Assembly: GCA_015486075.1 (NCBI GenBank)
Contig: WFSG01000044.1
Coordinates: 29,982-93,981, forward strand
Length of the DNA stretch: 64,000 nucleotides
Reading direction: 5' to 3'
Origin: Deltaproteobacteria bacterium
GTDB lineage: Bacteria > Desulfobacterota > Desulfomonilia > UBA1062
The notes under the pieces were generated by a model, which did not search any database, had not been told where the DNA came from, and saw nothing but the letters and a program-made list of their open reading frames with translations. The translations under genes and the position numbers were made by a program. Below, piece after piece: positions 60,274 to 64,000 of the stretch. How positions within the stretch are numbered: the stretch's first letter is position 1; every line of letters starts with the position of its first letter.

Positions 60274-62406
60274 CTATGCATTAGTTGAAATCCTTATGGT
60301 TCTCTTGTCATTAAATGCAAGACGTTCCATGCCGTGTATGTCTAGGATAAGGGATACCCTGCCATTACCCAGTATAGTCGCACCTGATGTGCCCTCGATT
60401 TTCCTGAAGTTCTTGTCAATACTTTTGATGACAGCCTGGGACTGTCCCAGTATGTCGTCCACGAGCACACCAAACCTGTTAGCAGTCCCCTGGAGAACAA
60501 CCACGAATGCGTCTGCCGGATCTGTTTTCTCGGGTGTTATATTAAACAGGTCGTACAGCCTCACGAGGGGTATGTATTCGCCCCTGTTGTCTATAAGCTC
60601 TCCTTTTCCTTCCACCGTCTTTATTTCTTCACGCCTTGGCCTCAATGATTTTTCTATAACAGATAGTGGTATTGTAAATACCTCGCTCCCCACCTTAACA
60701 GTCATGCTGTCTATGATGGCAAGTGTCAGTGGAAAGCGGATTTTGAAGACAGTACCGACATCTTTACGTGATACAACCTCGATAGAACCCCTCAACTCCT
60801 CTATGTTTTTCTTCACCACGTCCATACCAACGCCACGTCCAGAGATCTCTGTTACCTTCTCGGCCGTGGAGAGGCCAGGTGCGAACATAAAGTTAAATAT
60901 CTCTTCTTCGGTGTATTGGTGCAAGGGGTCTGCAAGACCCTTCTCAACTGCCTTGGCAAGCAACCTCTCCTTATCTATACCTCTACCGTCATCTGCTATC
61001 TCTATGAATATTGAACCTTCTTCCTGGTATGCCTTAAGCCATATGGTACCTACCTCAGCCTTGCCCTTTTTCTTCCTTTCCTCAGGCGTCTCTATCCCGT
61101 GATCTATGGAGTTACGAATCATATGCTTGAGCGGGTCACCTATCTGTTCCACCACATTCTTATCAAGCTCGGTATCGGTACCACTCATCTTCAAATCGAT
61201 ATTCTTACCCTGTTCAAAGGCCAGGTCTCTTACCAGGCGCCTGAACCTGTTGAACGTACCTTCAACTGGTATCATGCGCACCCTCATTACCTGCTCCTGT
61301 AGTTCTCTTGATACCCTTTCCAGTGCAGCAGACGAGGTCTCGAATGCCCTTGAAGATAGCGGATCTTTTATTGCCGTTGAAAACTGCACCATGCGTGCAA
61401 CGCTTATCACCATCTCTCCAACGAGGTTCACAAGTTTGTCTAGCTTTTCCGTATCAACGCGGATCGTTTTTGACTTTGCTATTTTTCTGCTTCGGGTCTG
61501 TATCTTGGCCACGTTCTCTACAATATCTTTAGGGGCCTTGCCCTTTTCGACCAGTTGCTGTCCCGTGGTCTTGTGCTCTTTCAATGCCTCAACCAGGTCT
61601 TTTTCTTTTATAATGCCCTTTTCAAGGAGTATTTCACCTATGGGTTTTTCCGCAAGGTCAAGGTTCCCACCATCCAAGTACCTTCCTGTTACGTCGTCTA
61701 TGTGGATATCATTGTCATCCTCCACGAATATGAAAACGTTTTTTAGGCTAGCAAGTGGTTGCTCTGTCCTGATTATAATCTCCCACCACACGTAACAGCA
61801 GGTAGGATCTAGGTTGTAAAAATCAGGTATCCCCTCTGTATGTGGATATGTCTCAATGATTTCACCTATGCTGTACAATTCACGTATCAACATAAGGGGA
61901 TCCTGGCCTGTTGTGAATATGTCAGGCCTAAACTTCATTGATATTGCGTATACATTCTCTCTGGACCTACCTCTGATTATCCCTGAACCTGCTGAAGGCA
62001 AATCCTTGTCTCCCGGACCAGGATACGTGAATCTTTTAAGGCGGGATGTTATGGATAGCATCTTGGCCTTGTCCACGCTCTCATTGTTGATTGAGGCAGA
62101 TATCAGCCCCTTGAGGAAATCTACTGCTTCCAGTAGAGATGTTATTAGGTTCTTGGTTATCTTAAGTTCTTTGTTCCTTACCCTGTCAAGTATGTTTTCC
62201 AGGTTATGAGTGAAATCTGCTACATCCTCCAGGCCAACCATGCCCGCAGATCCCTTTATGGTATGTGCTGCACGAAATATACGGCCTATATTATCTGTGT
62301 CTACATTGTCCGGGTCTTCCTCAAGGCTTATAAGGCCGGCCTCCAGGTCTCTGATTTCCTCATCACTCTCCTCCATAAATACCTGTATTAGTTCGTCGTT
62401 GGACAT
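60274..62406 (-). CDS. cheA: Chemotaxis sensor histidine kinase
   Basis: A 710-residue kinase. P1 has the phosphorylated His48 in RAAHTIKGSAGM. A P2-like CheY/CheB-binding region spans ~150-245. A linker at ~255-305 (KPIGEILLEKGIIKEKDLVE) looks like the MshEN-type sequence seen in many deltaproteobacterial CheA proteins. P3 dimerisation starts near RVDTEKLDKLVNLVGEM. P4 has the ATP site NSIDHGIETPEE, EIADDGRGID and GRGVGMDVVKKNIEEL, and a P5 CheW-like domain ends the protein. Phosphorylates CheY and CheB. Four bases after cheY. Confidence 0.97.
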   Translation of the reverse strand: MSNDELIQVFMEESDEEIRDLEAGLISLEEDPDNVDTDNIGRIFRAAHTIKGSAGMVGLEDVADFTHNLENILDRVRNKELKITKNLITSLLEAVDFLKGLISASINNESVDKAKMLSITSRLKRFTYPGPGDKDLPSAGSGIIRGRSRENVYAISMKFRPDIFTTGQDPLMLIRELYSIGEIIETYPHTEGIPDFYNLDPTCCYVWWEIIIRTEQPLASLKNVFIFVEDDNDIHIDDVTGRYLDGGNLDLAEKPIGEILLEKGIIKEKDLVEALKEHKTTGQQLVEKGKAPKDIVENVAKIQTRSRKIAKSKTIRVDTEKLDKLVNLVGEMVISVARMVQFSTAIKDPLSSRAFETSSAALERVSRELQEQVMRVRMIPVEGTFNRFRRLVRDLAFEQGKNIDLKMSGTDTELDKNVVEQIGDPLKHMIRNSIDHGIETPEERKKKGKAEVGTIWLKAYQEEGSIFIEIADDGRGIDKERLLAKAVEKGLADPLHQYTEEEIFNFMFAPGLSTAEKVTEISGRGVGMDVVKKNIEELRGSIEVVSRKDVGTVFKIRFPLTLAIIDSMTVKVGSEVFTIPLSVIEKSLRPRREEIKTVEGKGELIDNRGEYIPLVRLYDLFNITPEKTDPADAFVVVLQGTANRFGVLVDDILGQSQAVIKSIDKNFRKIEGTSGATILGNGRVSLILDIHGMERLAFNDKRTIRISTNA

Positions 62407-62409
62407 TAC

Positions 62410-62787
62410 CTACCTCACAAACTTGCCGATGACGTATAGCAGCTGATCTGGCCTGAATGGTTTTACTAACCAGCCAGCTGCACCTGCTTTTTTGCCTTCA
62501 AGTTTTTTCTTTTCCTCTGATTCTGTTGTAAGGACCAGTATGGGTATGTACTTGAACGATGTTTTCTTGACTTCCTTTATGAAGGTTATTCCGTCCATAA
62601 TAGGCATATTTATATCGCTTATTATCATCTTTATATGCTGGCCATCTTTCTTTGCTTTCTTGAGTTTCTCAAGGCCGTCTTTACCATCCTGGGCCTCTAT
62701 TGTTTCGAATCCAAACTCCTTTAGAGTTATGCGTACTGATGCCCTGAGTGTTGCAGAGTCATCCACCACAAGTATATGCTTCTTCAT
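62410..62787 (-). CDS. cheY: Response regulator CheY
   Basis: A 125-residue single receiver domain. Acidic pocket in ILVVDDSATLRASV, phosphoacceptor Asp58 in MIISDINMPIMDG, Thr in VLTTESEE and Lys in GWLVKPFRPDQLL. Receives phosphate from CheA. The first bases overlap the STAS gene upstream (ATGA). Whether it acts on a flagellar motor, a pilus or another output is not settled, as no motility genes are in the window. Confidence 0.95.
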   Translation of the reverse strand: MKKHILVVDDSATLRASVRITLKEFGFETIEAQDGKDGLEKLKKAKKDGQHIKMIISDINMPIMDGITFIKEVKKTSFKYIPILVLTTESEEKKKLEGKKAGAAGWLVKPFRPDQLLYVIGKFVR

Positions 62788-63080
62788 GGCATATTCTCCT
62801 TGAGCACCTGGTCCAAGCCAGAGACGCGGATAGCTTCTTTTAGCGGATTGCTTAGGTCTTTTATATAGAAACTGCCTGATTCCTCTGCAGTCTTCTTTAA
62901 TGACAATATGAGCTGTAATCCTGCTGTATCTACTTCCTCAACATTTACCAGGTCAACGGTGATGCTATTTGAAACCTGTTCAAGTAAGGGCTCCAGTTTT
63001 GGATAGGCTGTTTCAATCTCTGCCACCACGAGAGAACCTTTGATGATAATGGTATTGTTATCGTCTTTGTATATATCCAT
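62784..63080 (-). CDS. STAS-domain protein (anti-anti-sigma-like)
   Basis: A 98-residue single STAS domain. NTIIIKGSLVVAEIETAYPK and VNVEEVDTAGLQLILSLKKT, with Thr at the position of the phosphorylated Ser (DTAGLQ, where DSSGLG is usual). It belongs to the group common beside chemotaxis genes, where it may be a substrate of the RsbW-like kinase or a scaffold. Second gene of the operon, overlapping cheY by four bases. Confidence 0.88.
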   Translation of the reverse strand: MDIYKDDNNTIIIKGSLVVAEIETAYPKLEPLLEQVSNSITVDLVNVEEVDTAGLQLILSLKKTAEESGSFYIKDLSNPLKEAIRVSGLDQVLKENMP

Positions 63081-63082
63081 GG

Positions 63083-63391
63083 TTATGTCTTTGTTATGGG
63101 GAACAACTTGTCTAGTTTTATCGCCTTGAACAGCCTGTAGATATTTTCCTGTATACCCTTGATCTCGAACGACACCTGCCTCTTGTTCAGTTCCTTGAAA
63201 AAGACGAGTATCTTTCCTATGCCCGAAGAACCTATCGCAGATACCATTTTCAGGTCCATCGTTACCTTGCTTGGACTCATCTGCAGAACCCTTGCAAGCT
63301 CTGACCTAAGTTCCTCGGCTGCCTTTGTATCTACATTGCCCGATATCTTTATCTTTACCTGGCCATCGTCCTGACTTGTATCAACTTGCAT
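63083..63391 (-). CDS. STAS-domain anti-sigma factor antagonist-like protein
   Basis: A 102-residue single STAS domain. The start at 63391 (MQVDTSQDDGQVKIKISGNV) has a perfect AGGAGG; longer readings to 63676 add unlikely sequence. The switch segment MVSAIGSSGIGKIL carries the conserved Ser (GSSGIG) that partner-switching kinases phosphorylate. First gene of the minus-strand operon ending with the RsbU-like phosphatase, so it is a likely antagonist for the RsbW-like protein. Confidence 0.9.
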   Translation of the reverse strand: MQVDTSQDDGQVKIKISGNVDTKAAEELRSELARVLQMSPSKVTMDLKMVSAIGSSGIGKILVFFKELNKRQVSFEIKGIQENIYRLFKAIKLDKLFPITKT

Positions 63392-63399
63392 ATCTCCTC

Positions 63400-63439
63400 C
63401 TTGCCTTGGTTGTGATGCTCTCCCGGGTTCTTGCCTTGG
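63400..63439. repeat. CTTGCCTTGG direct repeat with 30-base period
   Basis: CTTGCCTTGG at 63400-63409 and again at 63430-63439, exactly 30 bases (about three helical turns) apart, just before the first chemosensory gene and overlapping its ribosome site. Possible paired regulator sites; could be chance. Confidence 0.4.
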
Positions 63440-63637
63440 CATACATTCTTTCCGTGCAAGCAGGTCCAAAAGATCATAATTTGCCCCTGGAGTTTTGTTA
63501 GTTGAATATCGGATTTGTGGGCGGCAATCTTTAACCTTGAATCCCAGTTTTCCATGCATTACTAGGGTCATGACATGGAGATCTTGAACAATATTGAGGA
63601 TAGCTGACGGCCCGTTTATTTGAGAGCTAATACTTGA

Positions 63638-63666
63638 TTGACACTGGTTACCATGAGATATATCTT
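63638..63666 (+). promoter_or_regulatory. Putative sigma-70 promoter of thi4
   Basis: TTGACA (63638-63643) followed after 17 bases by TATCTT (63661-63666). The -35 is a perfect match, the -10 is moderate, and the leader to the thi4 ATG is only about 20 bases, leaving no room for a riboswitch. Confidence 0.45.
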
Positions 63667-63693
63667 GAGCTAACAAACTAGAGGAGGATGAAA

Positions 63694-64000
63694 ATGCTCG
63701 ACGAGGTTACTATAACAAGGGCTATACTTGACAGGTATATGGTCAAGTTTAAGGATGTGCTTGAGTTGGATGTTGCGATAGTGGGTGGTGGGCCGTCTGG
63801 TCTTGTAGCTGGGTATTATTTGGCCAAGGCTGGTAAGAAGGTGGCGTTGTTTGACAAGAAGCTCTCCATAGGTGGTGGGATTTGGGGTGGTGGTATGATG
63901 TTTAACGAGATAGTTGTGCAGGACACAGCATTACCTGTTGTGAGGGAGTTTGGTATTGATGTAGTGGAATACGAGGAGGGGTATTACACGTTTGGTGCTA
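63694..64000 (+). CDS. thi4: Thiazole biosynthesis Thi4-family enzyme, 5' part (3' end outside window)
   Basis: First ~102 residues of the ADP-thiazole / ribulose-bisphosphate synthase family (Thi4/ThiC-independent thiazole branch). The dinucleotide-binding motif [18 protein letters not shown] is followed by [20 protein letters not shown], both diagnostic. A strong GAGGAGG lies seven bases before the ATG. In archaea and some anaerobes these enzymes use sulfide in trans to form the thiazole of thiamine; the residue that separates suicidal (Cys) from catalytic forms lies beyond the window. It may be mono-cistronic or lead an operon to the right. Confidence 0.93.
   Translation, partial: MLDEVTITRAILDRYMVKFKDVLELDVAIVGGGPSGLVAGYYLAKAGKKVALFDKKLSIGGGIWGGGMMFNEIVVQDTALPVVREFGIDVVEYEEGYYTFGA

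Larger units (their letters stand above)
63392..63693. other. Divergent region between chemosensory operon and thi4
   Basis: A 302-base gap with no gene. It holds the ribosome site of the STAS gene (63396-63401 on the minus strand), a 10-base direct repeat (63400-63439) and a putative thi4 promoter (63638-63666). I looked for a TPP riboswitch on the plus strand and found no conserved CTGAGA or GAACCTGAT-like core. Otherwise nothing recognised. Confidence 0.5.

Noticed and set aside
63392..63693. Possible TPP riboswitch upstream of the thiamine gene thi4
   Set aside because: No conserved TPP core sequences could be found on the plus strand, and the best promoter leaves only about 20 bases of leader.
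1..64000. CRISPR arrays, tRNA/rRNA genes, insertion sequences or prophage
   Set aside because: No regularly spaced repeats, no transposase or phage genes and no tRNA cloverleaf-like segments were noticed in any intergenic gap. tRNA detection by eye is imperfect.

Overview
The window reads as a compact chromosomal segment of a Gram-negative, anaerobic and probably thermophilic bacterium. Gram-negative: a Kdo/WaaP-type LPS kinase and lipobox lipoproteins. Thermophile: codon use leans heavily on AGG/AGA for arginine and ATA for isoleucine. Anaerobe: siroheme-derived heme synthesis (Ahb), a MetV/MetF methylenetetrahydrofolate reductase, several radical SAM enzymes, a 2-hydroxyacyl-CoA dehydratase-activase protein and an archaeal-type Thi4. 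A Thermodesulfobacteriota or Nitrospirota (Thermodesulfovibrionia-like) origin would fit, but this is inference from gene content only. Genes are densely packed with many ATGA or TGATG stop/start overlaps. I saw no insertion sequence, phage, CRISPR array, tRNA or rRNA gene.

Layout. 1-5 kb: the 3' part of uvrB, an LPS-kinase-like gene, a cation efflux protein fused to a NifX-type domain, uspA, a lipoprotein and a zinc-ribbon membrane protein. 5.1-8 kb: hsp20-lon behind a good sigma-70-like promoter. 8-12.1 kb (minus): a complete arginine-to-spermidine module (xre-cupin regulator, speD, pyruvoyl arginine decarboxylase, speE, speB) followed by trm112-like and purine nucleoside phosphorylase genes. 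12.3-16.2 kb: a cupin gene and a dppABC-like importer without its ATPases. 16.3-20.5 kb: an endonuclease Q-UvrD helicase fusion and a CorC/HlyC family protein. 20.6-25 kb (minus): the uppS-cdsA-dxr-rseP-tsaB envelope/isoprenoid operon. 25.2-31.2 kb: a methyltransferase gene, then a minus-strand cluster of glycosyltransferase, methyltransferase, alpha/alpha-toroid protein, hexapeptide acyltransferase and B12-radical SAM protein, probably making a decorated glycan or glycolipid. 31.5-34.7 kb: a four-gene oxidoreductase cluster including a 3-ketosphinganine-reductase-like SDR.

34.7-42.2 kb (minus): folD-metV-metF-gcvT-gcvH-gcvPA-gcvPB, joining glycine cleavage to folate C1 chemistry, with an ECF sigma/anti-sigma pair at the end. 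Then an unrecognised 353-aa protein, RNase P RNA (minus), an RsbRD-like sensor domain protein, and the heme genes hemB-ahbD-ahbA/B. 46.9-53.4 kb: a 1392-aa dehydratase activase/reductase, a HAD phosphatase and a radical SAM protein.

53.4-63.4 kb (minus): an eleven-gene chemosensory operon (two STAS proteins, CheY, CheA, MCP, CheW, CheR, CheD, CheB, an RsbW-like ATPase and an RsbU-like phosphatase). It combines a full chemotaxis pathway with a full partner-switching module, and I consider it the most interesting system here, along with the EndoQ-UvrD fusion. The window ends inside thi4.
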